Shown: piece after piece, positions 31,297 through 40,190 of the stretch
How positions within the stretch are numbered: position 1 is the first letter of the stretch
Layout: each line of letters begins with the position of its first letter
Source: Caballeronia sp. SEWSISQ10-4 2
GTDB taxonomy: Bacteria; Pseudomonadota; Gammaproteobacteria; Burkholderiales; Burkholderiaceae
Direction of reading: 5' to 3'
Length of the DNA: 44,438 nt
NCBI RefSeq assembly: GCF_030464885.1
Contig: NZ_JALPRJ010000070.1
Location: 1 to 44,438 of the forward strand
Program-made: the position numbers and the translations under genes
The notes under the pieces: generated by a model
Told to the model about the DNA's origin: nothing
The model's database searches: none
Seen by the model: the letters and a program-made list of their open reading frames with translations, nothing else

Positions 31297-32529
31297 TCAG
31301 GTGCGCGCGGTCTCGCGCCCGCCCCACGCCTGCAGCGCGGCGCGGCCCGCGTTGCCGCCCAGCAGACTGTTCGACGGCGCGTGAATCCGACCGCACAACA
31401 CGTTCCGATGATGCCGCTCCAGCGGATGACTGCGCGCGAGTCCGTGATTGCCGCTCAGTTCGAGCCCATGGTCGACGGCCTCGATGGCGTTCTCGATGAC
31501 CACCTGCTTGACGGTGCCCGCGAGCGTCTCCGGCGCTTCGCCGGCATCGAATGCCGCGCTGGAACTTTTCAGCAGCCAGTCGTTGGTGCGCAACAGCACT
31601 TCGATTGCGCCGACCGTATGCTGCACGGTCGCCACGCTCGCGAGCGACGCGCCGCCGAGCGCACCGGGGCGCCGCTCGTTCAGGAACTGCAGCAGCCAGT
31701 CGCGCGCCGCCCGCGCGGCGCCGTCATATACAGAAGCGACCAGCGTGAAATACCACGCGGTGCTGTGAGGATGGCGCTGCAAGCCGAGCGATGCGGGCTT
31801 TAGCGCGACTACATCGGCAAGCGGTACCGCGGCGTTGGTAAACACGACATCGTGACTGACGGTTGCCCGCATGCCGAGCGGGTCCCACGTTTCGACGAGC
31901 TGCACGCCGGGCGCCGTGCGCGGAATCAAAAACTGGCCGAGGCGCGGTTCGGCTTCATCGGTGCGCGCGAGCACGCTGATCCACGACAGCAGCGGCGAGC
32001 CGGTCACATACAGCTTGTGGCCCGACAGCAGCCAGTGCTCGCCGTCGCGCACGGCGACCGTGTCGGGCAGGCCGCCGTGCGATGGCGAGCCGAGCCCCGG
32101 CTCGACCTGTGCGGCGTTCAGCAGCGCGGCACCCGTCGCAGCTTCACGCGCCAGCCGGCGCGCCAGATGCGCGGGCCATTCACCCAAGCTCTCGCGCTCC
32201 GAACGGACGATCGCCGCGTGCTGGCTATAGTGCATCGACAGGATCAGCGCGACCGACGGATCGCCATAGGCGATCTCGCGCACCACCGCGCTGGCCGCCG
32301 CGAGACCGGCGCCGTGGCCGCCGTCCGATTGCGCGACAACCAGCCGAAGCAGATCGGCCTTCAGCAGCTTGTCGAATTGCGCGGCCGGTGCTTCGCCGGT
32401 GCGGTCGTGATGCGCGGCGAGTTGCTCGAAGTCACGGCCGAGCGTGGCCGCCCGTTCGATCCATTCGCCGATGCGGCCCTGGTCCTGCCATGGGCCGGGC
32501 GTGTCCGTCATCGGTGGGCGCGAGGTCAT
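31297..32529 (-). CDS. DszC/SfnB-like flavoprotein, second copy (acyl-CoA dehydrogenase fold)
   Basis: A 410-residue cytoplasmic flavoprotein. The C-terminus reads SHPLERHHRNVLCGRIHAPS with His383 at the DszC/SfnB-type catalytic position rather than the Glu of acyl-CoA dehydrogenases. Other marks are LLRLVVAQSDGGHGAGL, ALILSMHYSQHAAIV and GHKLYVTGSPLLSW. The start at 32529 makes an ATGA overlap with the amidase stop, so translation is coupled. It is only distantly similar to the copy at 8664, mainly at the flavin region, so it is not a recent duplicate. SfnB-like proteins are linked to sulfone and sulfonate use, but their chemistry is not fully settled. It is the last gene of the second sulfur arm. 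Confidence 0.85.
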   Translation of the reverse strand: MTSRPPMTDTPGPWQDQGRIGEWIERAATLGRDFEQLAAHHDRTGEAPAAQFDKLLKADLLRLVVAQSDGGHGAGLAAASAVVREIAYGDPSVALILSMHYSQHAAIVRSERESLGEWPAHLARRLAREAATGAALLNAAQVEPGLGSPSHGGLPDTVAVRDGEHWLLSGHKLYVTGSPLLSWISVLARTDEAEPRLGQFLIPRTAPGVQLVETWDPLGMRATVSHDVVFTNAAVPLADVVALKPASLGLQRHPHSTAWYFTLVASVYDGAARAARDWLLQFLNERRPGALGGASLASVATVQHTVGAIEVLLRTNDWLLKSSSAAFDAGEAPETLAGTVKQVVIENAIEAVDHGLELSGNHGLARSHPLERHHRNVLCGRIHAPSNSLLGGNAGRAALQAWGGRETART

Positions 32530-34052
32530 GATGCGTTGTCTCCCGCATAGCCGGGCGGCGCGATAAAACCGCCATACGCCGCTTCGAACGCGCGCGCGAA
32601 CGCGACGGTCGTACGGTCCTCCAGATAGGCACCCACCGCTTGCGCACTGACCGGCAGCCCATCGTCGCCGAGACCGAGCGGAAAGCTGGTGGCGGGCAAG
32701 CCGGGCAACACCGGCAAACCGGCCCAGTAGAACAGCTCGAAAAACGGCAACTGGCGCACACCGTCCGCATAAGCCACCGGATACGTGCGTTCGTCTTTCG
32801 GCTCGCTGTGATTGTGTGCGAATGCGGGTGCCGGCGCGACCGGCGTCACCACGACGTCGAACGAGCCGAACAGTTTTTCCCACGCGTGCCGCAACGCAAA
32901 GCGCTGCTCGTCCGCCTTGAGCCATTCGCGATGCGACAGCGTCGGCGCGCGCAGACGGGCCGCTTCGGCGCTTTGATCTCCGGGCTGCAGTTGCTTCAGC
33001 CGTTGCTGCGCTCGCGCGCTCAACGGCGGCGGCTCGGCCAGCGACGCACCGGAGAGGGTCCGAAATAGCGGATGCGAGCTCGCCAGATTCGGCAACAGTC
33101 CGGCAGGCAGATCGCTGACGCGGCTCAACCGCGTGCCTTGCGAACGCAAGCGCTCAACCACCCGCTCGATCACCCACCGCTCCGACAAGCTCGCTTCGGT
33201 GCCCGGCCATGTGTCGAGCACCAGCACGCGAAAATCACGTAGCCGTGTTTGCCGAGCGGGAGGCAGCGTGACATGCCAAGCCTTCGCGGCAAGCGGTTCG
33301 CGATTGACGAGCAAATCGAGCGCGAGTTCAAGATCGGCGGCGCTGCGCGCAAGCGGGCCGGCCACGCTCAAATCGCGATCGACGATCCGCCCGCCGGACG
33401 CGCCGGTCCCGCGCATCGCGACGAGCCCATAGCTCGGCTTGTGGCCGAAGACGCCGGTGAAATGGGCAGGAATACGGATCGATCCGCCGATATCAGAGCC
33501 CAGTTCCAGCGCGACGTAACCGGCGGCCAGCGCGGCCGCCGAGCCGCCGGACGAACCACCGGGCGTGCGGGTGAGGTCCCACGGATTGCCGGTCAGTCCA
33601 TAGACATCGTTGTAGCTTTGCAGATCGGCGTTGGCGAGCGGCACATTGGATTTGCCGATGATGACCGCGCCCGCTTCGCGCAGCGCCGCGACCGCCAGCG
33701 AATCACGTTCGGCGCGATTGCCCGCGTACTGCGGATTGCCGCCGCTGGTGACCAGGCCGGCGACGTCAAACGATTCCTTCACGGTGATCGGGACGCCCAG
33801 CAGCGGTTTGCGCTCGCCGCGTGCGAGCGCAGCATCCGCTTCGCGGGCGGCGCGGCGCGCGCCTTCGTCATCGCGCACGGCAATGGCGTTGACCGCGCTG
33901 TCGAAACGGTCGATGCGCGCGAGGCTATGTTCGAGCAGGTCGAGCGCCGACACGCGGCCGTCGGCGAGTGCGGCTGCCTGCTCGCGGGCGCTGGCGAAGG
34001 TAAGCGCATCGAGCAGATCCTGGGCGGTGTCGGTGGTAGGCGTTGCAGTCAT
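32526..34052 (-). CDS. Amidase (amidase-signature family)
   Basis: A 508-residue cytoplasmic hydrolase. The Ser-cisSer-Lys triad is Lys92 in VPITVKES, Ser167 in TPGGSSGGSAAALAAG and the nucleophile Ser191 in LGSDIGGSIRIPAH; the 24-residue gap between the two Ser matches known members. ATG 34052 was chosen over an upstream in-frame start because it begins the conserved helix and lies 34 bp after the binding-protein stop. It would cleave a C-N amide bond, for instance deacylating or cutting an imported amide or peptide so that the flavoproteins can reach the sulfur moiety. That sequence of steps is inference from its place between the binding proteins and the coupled DszC-like gene. Confidence 0.92.
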   Translation of the reverse strand: MTATPTTDTAQDLLDALTFASAREQAAALADGRVSALDLLEHSLARIDRFDSAVNAIAVRDDEGARRAAREADAALARGERKPLLGVPITVKESFDVAGLVTSGGNPQYAGNRAERDSLAVAALREAGAVIIGKSNVPLANADLQSYNDVYGLTGNPWDLTRTPGGSSGGSAAALAAGYVALELGSDIGGSIRIPAHFTGVFGHKPSYGLVAMRGTGASGGRIVDRDLSVAGPLARSAADLELALDLLVNREPLAAKAWHVTLPPARQTRLRDFRVLVLDTWPGTEASLSERWVIERVVERLRSQGTRLSRVSDLPAGLLPNLASSHPLFRTLSGASLAEPPPLSARAQQRLKQLQPGDQSAEAARLRAPTLSHREWLKADEQRFALRHAWEKLFGSFDVVVTPVAPAPAFAHNHSEPKDERTYPVAYADGVRQLPFFELFYWAGLPVLPGLPATSFPLGLGDDGLPVSAQAVGAYLEDRTTVAFARAFEAAYGGFIAPPGYAGDNAS

Positions 34053-34086
34053 GAAAGAGTCCCTAAGGGCGGCGTCAGCGGCAGGC

Positions 34087-35691
34087 TCACGCGTTGGCCT
34101 TTGTGTCAATCCAGGTGTCGGAGAAGTCGCCGGCCATCAAGTCAATGCTGTTGTTCAGATTGCGCACGCGCGCGTTGTAGACCTGGATCGACGGGATGCT
34201 GACGAGCGGATAAACCGGCAGGTCGCGGCCGACGATCTGCTGCGCCTGCTTGAAGAGCGATGCGCGGCGCGTATCGTCGGTTTCGACGGCGGCGCGGACG
34301 AACAGTTGATCGACGTCCGGATTCTGGTAGTGCGATGCGTTGATCCACACGAGCGGATGCTTGACGCCATCGCCCCAGTAGAAACGCTGAACGCCGACGC
34401 TCGGGTCGTACAGCCGGCCGAGGCCGTTCAGATTGATGTCGAATTCGCGCGTGCCGTAGACGCGCTTCAGGAACGTCGGCAGATCGCCTTCGAGGATCGT
34501 TACCTTGATGCCGATCTTGCCAAGTGCCGAGCGTGTATAGCTGGCGGCGTTTTTGAGGTCGTTGCTGGTCAGGTACGTGAGGCGCAGCGCGAAGCGCACG
34601 CCGTCTGCCTGACGCGGATAGCCGGCGCGGTCGAGCGCAGCATTGGCGGCCGCCGGATCGAACGGATAGTGGAAGGTGCTGTCGTCGTAGTAATTCGACA
34701 GCACGCGCGGCACCGGCGAATCGATCAGATTTGCATGGCGGTGATAGATGTTGTCGCGAATGAAGTTGCGATCCAACGCCTGCGCGATGGCGTGGCGCAC
34801 CTCGGGTTTGGCGAGCGCGGAATGCTCGTTGTTGAATTCGAGAAACGCTCCGTTGTTCAGGTACGCGTCGTAGGTGTCGTCTACCCGGAGTTGCGGATTG
34901 CGCGCGAGGCGAGCCAGGTCGACGAGCGCGATGTTGTTGCCCGCATGCGCTTCGCCGTTTTCGAGCGCCACGGAGATCGCCGCGGGATCGCTCGCCACCT
35001 TGAAGATCACGCGTTCCAGATGCGGCGTGCCGGTGCGCCAGTAGTCCGGATTGCGGCGCAGGCTCACGTAGCTGCCGCGCACCCACTTCTCGAAGATGAA
35101 GGGACCGGTGCCGATCGGCGCGCTCGCGTTCGGGTTGGTCAGTGGGTCGCTGTCACCGTAGCGGTGTTGCGGCACGATCGGCAGTTCGGCCGACGAGAAC
35201 GCCTTGATGAGGTATGGCGCGGGCCGCGACAGTACGATGACCGCGGTCAGCGGGTCGGGCGTCTCGATCCGCGCCACATTGGCGAGGCTGATGCGTCCGC
35301 GCGGGCCGAGCTTCTGCTGCGTGAGCAGCGAATAGCGCACATCCGCTGACATGAACGGCTGGCCATCGTGCCATTTCACGTTCGCGCGCAGTCTGAAGGT
35401 ATAGCGCAAACCGTCGGCGCTAATGTCCCATGACGTGGCGAGCAGCGGTTGCGGCTTGAACTGGGTGTCATAACGCAGCAGCCCCTCGGTGATCTTCGCG
35501 CTGATGTTGCGGTTGCGCGTGTTGGTGTCGAGAAACGACACGAGTTGTGTCGCGTCTTCAGGCACCGCGTAAATCAGCGTGCCGCCATCGCCAGGCGCAC
35601 TGGATACCGACGCGCCGGCGATCCGCGGCAGTGCGGCGGCAGAGAGCAGTGCCGCCGAAGTATTCAGGAATGATCTTCGGTTGATTGTCAT
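34087..35691 (-). CDS. Periplasmic ABC substrate-binding protein, family 5 (copy 4, outlier)
   Basis: A 534-residue SBP_bac_5 protein with a Tat signal: INRRSFLNTSAALLSAAALP, cleavage near RIAGASV. ATG 35691 places the twin Arg at residues 5-6; an in-frame start 99 bases upstream only adds unrelated residues. Landmarks are YTFRLRANVKWHDGQPFMSA, GTGPFIFEKWVRGSYVSLRR and LVWINASHYQNPDVDQLFV. It is the most divergent of the five binding proteins here, with a C-terminus SDTWIDTKANA unlike the others, so its ligand probably differs. It lies 34 bp before the amidase gene, which suggests that it imports the amidase substrate. Confidence 0.92.
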   Translation of the reverse strand: MTINRRSFLNTSAALLSAAALPRIAGASVSSAPGDGGTLIYAVPEDATQLVSFLDTNTRNRNISAKITEGLLRYDTQFKPQPLLATSWDISADGLRYTFRLRANVKWHDGQPFMSADVRYSLLTQQKLGPRGRISLANVARIETPDPLTAVIVLSRPAPYLIKAFSSAELPIVPQHRYGDSDPLTNPNASAPIGTGPFIFEKWVRGSYVSLRRNPDYWRTGTPHLERVIFKVASDPAAISVALENGEAHAGNNIALVDLARLARNPQLRVDDTYDAYLNNGAFLEFNNEHSALAKPEVRHAIAQALDRNFIRDNIYHRHANLIDSPVPRVLSNYYDDSTFHYPFDPAAANAALDRAGYPRQADGVRFALRLTYLTSNDLKNAASYTRSALGKIGIKVTILEGDLPTFLKRVYGTREFDINLNGLGRLYDPSVGVQRFYWGDGVKHPLVWINASHYQNPDVDQLFVRAAVETDDTRRASLFKQAQQIVGRDLPVYPLVSIPSIQVYNARVRNLNNSIDLMAGDFSDTWIDTKANA

Positions 35692-35746
35692 GGTTAGGAT
35701 GAATGCACCGGTTGAGTAGGGGGCTGGGCGGCGAGCGGCGGCGTGC

Positions 35747-37363
35747 TCAGCGTTGCAGCCACGCGTCGGCGAAACTCGAAGCGGTTCCATCGGGCGACAC
35801 CGTATGGTCGTGCAGGCGGCGGTTGTAGACCGTCACGTATTGCGGCGACGCCAGTGTGATGTCGGGCAGATCGCGCTCGATGATCCGCTGGATATCGAGA
35901 AATTCCTGTTTGCGGCGCGCCTCGTCGGGTTCCGCGGCGGCCTGCTGGAACAGCCGGTCGACGTCAGGATTGCTATAGTGCGAGCCGTTGGTGAACGGAA
36001 CGCCGGGGCGGAAATTCGTACTCGTGTAGAGGCGCGCCACACCTACTGACGGATCGAACAGATTGCTCATGCCGTGCACACTCATGTCGAAGTCACGGTC
36101 CGTGTAAATGCGTTTCAGGTACGCGGGCAGGTCTTGATTGCGCACGGTGAGCGTTATGCCGATCCGTTCGAGCGACACGCGCAGATAAGCGCAGATACGG
36201 CTATACGCATCGTTGCCGGGAAACGGATCGACCTCCAGCGCGAACCGCGAACCGTTGGCGAGGCGCGGATAACCCACTGCGTCGAGTAGCGCGTTAGCGC
36301 GTTTCAGGTCATACGGATAGGGGCTCGGCGACGCATCCGCATACGGGCGGGAAATGATCGGGCTGCTGGTCGGATTCGCGTAGCCGTAATAGATCACGTT
36401 GCGGATCACGTTCCGATCCACGGCCGCGGCGATCGCCTGGCGTACCGGCAGATTCTTCAGATACGGATTGTCGAGATTGAATTCGATGCGGACCACGCCG
36501 GTTTCGAACGCATAGCCGCGTGTTTCCAGGCCGAGCCTCGGATCGGCCTGGATGCGCCCGAGATCGGACAAGGGCACCGGCGTTTCGCCGCCGATATCCA
36601 CCGAGCCGTCTTCGAGCGCGATCGAACGCGCCGCGGCATCGCCGATCACCTTGACGATGATGCGGTCCAGACGGGGCTTTGTTGGGTCCCAGTAATCGTC
36701 GTTGCGGGCGTACTCGATGTAGCTGCCGCGCACCCATTTTACGAAGCGAAACGCGCCCGTGCCGATCGGCGCATTGTTGGCCGGATTGGTCAACGGATCG
36801 GTGTTCTCGTAGATGTGTTTCGGTACGATCGGCGTTTCCGAGGCGGAGAACGCCTTGATCAGATAGGGCGCCGGGTGCGCGAGATGTAGCACGACCGTGT
36901 ATGCATCGGGTGTGGCGATGTCGGTGACGCTGCCGAATGTCGAACGTGCCCGCGGATGCAACTTGCGCAGCGTTTGCAGCGACCATGCGACGTCGGCGGA
37001 AGTGAACGGCTGGCCGTCATGCCATTTGACGCCGTGCCGCAGATGGAACGTATACGTGCGCCCGTTGCCGCTGACGTCCCACGACGTGGCGAGCAAGGGG
37101 CGCGGTTGCAGATCCAGATCATAATCGAGCAGTCCTTCGGTCACTTTCGCACTGACCTGCATCACGCTGGTTGCTGTGGTGGCGAGGTTGACCAGGGTGG
37201 TGGGCTCCGGTGTGACCACCATGTTGAGGATGCCGCCGCGCGTTTGCGCCTCGACGCCGTGCGCGACGAGCGTGATCGTGACCGGCAACGAAGCGGTGAG
37301 CAGCATGGCGGGCGTGGTGCGTGCCGCGCGACGGATGGTGTTTAGCAGCGAGTTCAGTGGCAT
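35747..37363 (-). CDS. Periplasmic ABC substrate-binding protein, family 5 (copy 5)
   Basis: A 538-residue SBP_bac_5 protein with a Sec signal (LNTIRRAARTTPAMLLTASL, cleavage after HGVEA). Mature landmarks are QTRGGILNMVVTPEPTTLV, KVTEGLLDYDLDLQP, TFHLRHGVKWHDGQPFTSAD and GTGAFRFVKWVRGSYIEYAR. By eye it is the close paralogue of the protein at 18870-20489, including the FADAWLQR end. It follows the FMN monooxygenase gene by 41 bp. In the first arm the matching order is monooxygenase relic, desulfinase, binding protein, so the two arms look like rearranged copies of one ancestral unit. Confidence 0.92.
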   Translation of the reverse strand: MPLNSLLNTIRRAARTTPAMLLTASLPVTITLVAHGVEAQTRGGILNMVVTPEPTTLVNLATTATSVMQVSAKVTEGLLDYDLDLQPRPLLATSWDVSGNGRTYTFHLRHGVKWHDGQPFTSADVAWSLQTLRKLHPRARSTFGSVTDIATPDAYTVVLHLAHPAPYLIKAFSASETPIVPKHIYENTDPLTNPANNAPIGTGAFRFVKWVRGSYIEYARNDDYWDPTKPRLDRIIVKVIGDAAARSIALEDGSVDIGGETPVPLSDLGRIQADPRLGLETRGYAFETGVVRIEFNLDNPYLKNLPVRQAIAAAVDRNVIRNVIYYGYANPTSSPIISRPYADASPSPYPYDLKRANALLDAVGYPRLANGSRFALEVDPFPGNDAYSRICAYLRVSLERIGITLTVRNQDLPAYLKRIYTDRDFDMSVHGMSNLFDPSVGVARLYTSTNFRPGVPFTNGSHYSNPDVDRLFQQAAAEPDEARRKQEFLDIQRIIERDLPDITLASPQYVTVYNRRLHDHTVSPDGTASSFADAWLQR

Positions 37364-37404
37364 CGTGGATCCGGTTCAAGCGGGAAGGGTGGATGCCGGC
37401 GCGT

Positions 37405-38607
37405 TCAATGCCTGAGCCCGGCTTCGCGCAGCAAGGGCACCACGCGCCGGCCGAAAAATTCGAGGTCCGGCGCGAAGTCGAAGAAGCTCACCTGAATGCC
37501 GTCGACGCCCGCCGCATGAAGGCGCCGAATGTAGTCCACGATCTCTTCCGGCGAGCCTGCCATCGAGACATTGCCGCCCACGGCGCGCCGCGCTACTTGC
37601 GCGCGGTCCGCCTGGTTGCGCCACGCATGCGCGTCGCTATTGAAGCGATCGAAACTGCCTTCGGCGGCATGCGCGACGATCGCATCGCGATAGGCATGCG
37701 CTTCCGCCGACGTTTCACGGCAGATCACCATCGGATTGAGCAGCGTGCGCACCGTGCGGCCGTGCGTACGCGCCGCGGCTTTGACGCGTGCCGTGTGGGC
37801 AGGCAGCGTGGCGATTGCCGTTTCGATGTCGGAACCCGCCGGGCTGGTGATGAAAATGAAGTCAGAGTAACGCGCGGCGAACTCGATGCCGGCGTCAGAG
37901 CCCGTGGCGTTGACGAGCAGCGGGCGTCCATAGCGCGGCTTCGGTGTGACGAACGCACTGTCGAGCCGCCATTTAGACTGCGTCGGTTCGAACGAGAAGT
38001 TCTCGGGTTGCGCCCACAATTGCTGAACCGCGTCGAGAAACTCCGCAGCGAGCTCATAGCGTTTGTCATGTTCGATGCGCTGCCAGCCGAACATTTCATG
38101 CTCGACGGCGCGATGTCCCGTCACTACGTTGATGCCCCAGCGTCCTTTCGATATGTGATCGAGCGTCGCGCAGAACTTGGCGAAATGCAGCGGATGCCAC
38201 GGCCCATACAGCACGTGACTGGTCGCCACGAGGAAGACGCGCTCGGTGGTTGCCGTCATCGCCGCGAGCGACATGAACGAATCGAGCGCTTCGCCATTGA
38301 AGACGCCGCCATAGCCGCCCTTTGGCAGCCATTGCGACAGCGCGAACACCAGATCGAAGCCGAAGCCTTCGGCCTGCCTGACGAGCGCGGCGTTGTAATC
38401 GAATGACCAGTCGGTGGTGCGCGGCAGCGTCGACGCGCTCCAGCCGCCGGCCTGGATTGGCAGGAACAGGCCGAGATTCAGCGGCTGTTCGAGCAGGCGT
38501 GCCGCCGGGCTCTGTGCATAGTCGAGAGGCGAGTGAACCGGCACGAATGGCGATGCGGGTTTCGCATCGCGGTCGGCCGGTCGCTCGACACCGCTTGATT
38601 CAGCCAT
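37405..38607 (-). CDS. LLM-class FMN-dependent monooxygenase, SfnG/SsuD-like
   Basis: A 400-residue cytoplasmic flavin-dependent monooxygenase of the bacterial-luciferase fold. Core signatures are LNLGLFLPIQAGGW, TDWSFDYNAALVRQAEGFGF, TLDHISKGRWGINVVTGHRA, EHEMFG and EHDKRYELAAEFLDAVQQLW, plus RPLLVNATGSDAGIEFAARY. The order and spacing resemble dimethylsulfone monooxygenase SfnG and alkanesulfonate monooxygenase SsuD, which use FMNH2 from a separate reductase to release sulfite or a sulfinate. A 40-residue N-terminal extension precedes the barrel. No flavin reductase gene was found in the window. It heads the second sulfur operon. The same N-terminus survives as a relic at 21587-21838. Confidence 0.88.
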   Translation of the reverse strand: MAESSGVERPADRDAKPASPFVPVHSPLDYAQSPAARLLEQPLNLGLFLPIQAGGWSASTLPRTTDWSFDYNAALVRQAEGFGFDLVFALSQWLPKGGYGGVFNGEALDSFMSLAAMTATTERVFLVATSHVLYGPWHPLHFAKFCATLDHISKGRWGINVVTGHRAVEHEMFGWQRIEHDKRYELAAEFLDAVQQLWAQPENFSFEPTQSKWRLDSAFVTPKPRYGRPLLVNATGSDAGIEFAARYSDFIFITSPAGSDIETAIATLPAHTARVKAAARTHGRTVRTLLNPMVICRETSAEAHAYRDAIVAHAAEGSFDRFNSDAHAWRNQADRAQVARRAVGGNVSMAGSPEEIVDYIRRLHAAGVDGIQVSFFDFAPDLEFFGRRVVPLLREAGLRH

Positions 38608-38978
38608 GGGGTTTCCGATGCAGTGAGTGGTCGCCCGAGAGCGAATGTCCGGGCCGGTGATCTTGCCTCAGCCGTTGCAGCGTCGCAGCGGCTTGCACCG
38701 GACCAGGTGCGTGTCAGATCGCAAGTAGATCACGGCGAATCTCGAATCGACAACGAATGAATCATGCTAAGTAATCGTCATTCGAGCCGAACATCGAAAC
38801 CGGATCTGGATAGACAGGATTGCTTGAAATAGAATTTTTGATGGCTTCGAAAGCTGTTTATATTGGTTGAATCGGTGTGCGTCCGCGCTTATATCTATCG
38901 GGCTCGGAAACCGCCGCAGACCGCGGCGCATCTTCATTTCGGTTTTCAAACAACCTCATCATTCCACACGGGACTTCC
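38608..38978. promoter_or_regulatory. Divergent control region, monooxygenase operon / rhodanese operon
   Basis: No gene is present in this 371-bp region. It contains an inverted repeat CGAATGA (38754-38760) and TCATTCG (38778-38784) with a 17-bp spacer, in an AT-rich patch that continues to about 38900. This is a good place for a sulfur-limitation regulator of both operons. A TGG...TTGCT pair near 38810 resembles a sigma-54 promoter but the spacing is wrong. Confidence 0.5.
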
Positions 38979-40136
38979 ATGAGCATTCGCGAGATTCATC
39001 GGTCGACATTGCAAACATGGCTGACGCAGACCGGCTTGAGCGGCGGGCAGGAACTAGCGCTGCTCGATCTGCGGACCGAAACGGATTTTGGAAACGGCGC
39101 GCCGCTCTTTGCCACCAATCTGCCTCTGCCGCGGCTCGAAGCGAGCGTGCGCGACGTCGTGCCGCGCCAGTCGGTACGGCTCGTGCTGGTCGACGGCGGG
39201 GACGGCACGGCTGCGAGCGGCGCGCAGATCCTGGAGCGTCTCGGCTACAGCAATCTGCATATTCTGGCCGGTGGCGTGGCGGCATGGACCGTGGACGGCG
39301 GATTCGGGCTGCCGACCTTCGATATTCCCGGCAACGTGTTCGCTGGCAGCATTCGTGAGCTGCGCGCGACGCCTTCGCTGGATGCCGCCGAACTGCAGGC
39401 GCTACGCGACGAAGGCCACGACGTGATCGTGATCGACACGCGAACGCCGCGCGAATTCGCGGAGTCGCACGTGCCGGGCGCCGTCAACGTGCCCGGCGAG
39501 GAAATCCTGCACCGCTTTCTCGACAACGTGCCGAATCCCGACACGTTGGTCGTGGTGTCGTGCGCCGGCTTGCCGCGCGCGATCATCGGCGCGCAGACGC
39601 TGGTCGACGCGCAAGTGCCGAACGGTGTCGCGTTGCTCGAAGACGGAACGGTGGGCTGGACGCGCGCATCGTTCGAACTTGAAAGCGGTGCGGACAGATC
39701 GCATACGCGAGCGAGTGCCAGTTCTGCTGCCTATGGCGCTGAGCGGGTCGGCCAGCTCGCGGCTCGCGCGGGCATTTCCATTGTCGAGCGCGATCGTGTC
39801 GACGCCTGGCTTGCCGAAGGGGATTCCCGCACCACGTATCTGCTCGATGTGCGCTCGGAGCAGGAATACGAAGCAGGGCACCTTGCTGGTTCGATTTCGG
39901 CGCCGGGAGGGCAGTTGCTCGGCGTGACGTATCGCACGCTGGCGACGCGCGGCGCACGCGTCGTGCTGATCGACGACGACGGCACGCGCGCGCTCACCAC
40001 TGCATACTGGCTGCAGCATCGTGGGTGGGATGTGCATGTATTCAGCGGTGCTCTGCCGGGTTTTGCGGCCGCCCGGCACGAGCAAGGCGTCGGCGATTCG
40101 CGACCGTCATCACAGTTATACGACACCCGGCATTGA
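38979..40136 (+). CDS. Three-domain rhodanese-like protein with one active-site Cys
   Basis: A 385-residue cytoplasmic protein with three rhodanese repeats. Repeat 1 (about 10-105) has LALLDLRTETDF and LVLVDGGDG in place of the Cys loop. Repeat 2 (about 130-235) has VIVIDTRTPREFAESHVPGA and the loop VVVSCAGLPR, with Cys195 and Arg200. Repeat 3 (about 285-370) has YLLDVRSEQEYEAGHLAGSI and VVLIDDDGTR, again without Cys. Only the middle repeat can carry persulfide sulfur; the outer two are probably structural. ATG 38979 begins the conserved region. It is divergent from the monooxygenase operon and likely handles sulfane sulfur or sulfite (thiosulfate formation) made by the desulfurisation steps. 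Confidence 0.88.
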   Translation: MSIREIHRSTLQTWLTQTGLSGGQELALLDLRTETDFGNGAPLFATNLPLPRLEASVRDVVPRQSVRLVLVDGGDGTAASGAQILERLGYSNLHILAGGVAAWTVDGGFGLPTFDIPGNVFAGSIRELRATPSLDAAELQALRDEGHDVIVIDTRTPREFAESHVPGAVNVPGEEILHRFLDNVPNPDTLVVVSCAGLPRAIIGAQTLVDAQVPNGVALLEDGTVGWTRASFELESGADRSHTRASASSAAYGAERVGQLAARAGISIVERDRVDAWLAEGDSRTTYLLDVRSEQEYEAGHLAGSISAPGGQLLGVTYRTLATRGARVVLIDDDGTRALTTAYWLQHRGWDVHVFSGALPGFAAARHEQGVGDSRPSSQLYDTRH

Positions 40137-40190
40137 ACGCCTGGTGCGGCTCTGGCAACCTGAATATTCCCGAAATTCAGGAGTGCAGTC

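Noticed and set aside
33631..35349. A 572-codon plus-strand open frame opposite the amidase and a binding-protein gene.
   Set aside because: It spans two well-supported genes on the other strand and has no recognisable domain.
38805..38830. A sigma-54-like promoter (TGG...TTGCT) before the rhodanese gene, attractive because SfnR-type sulfone regulators use sigma-54.
   Set aside because: The GG and GC elements are 12 bases apart instead of 10, and the -24 box lacks the CA of TGGCA.
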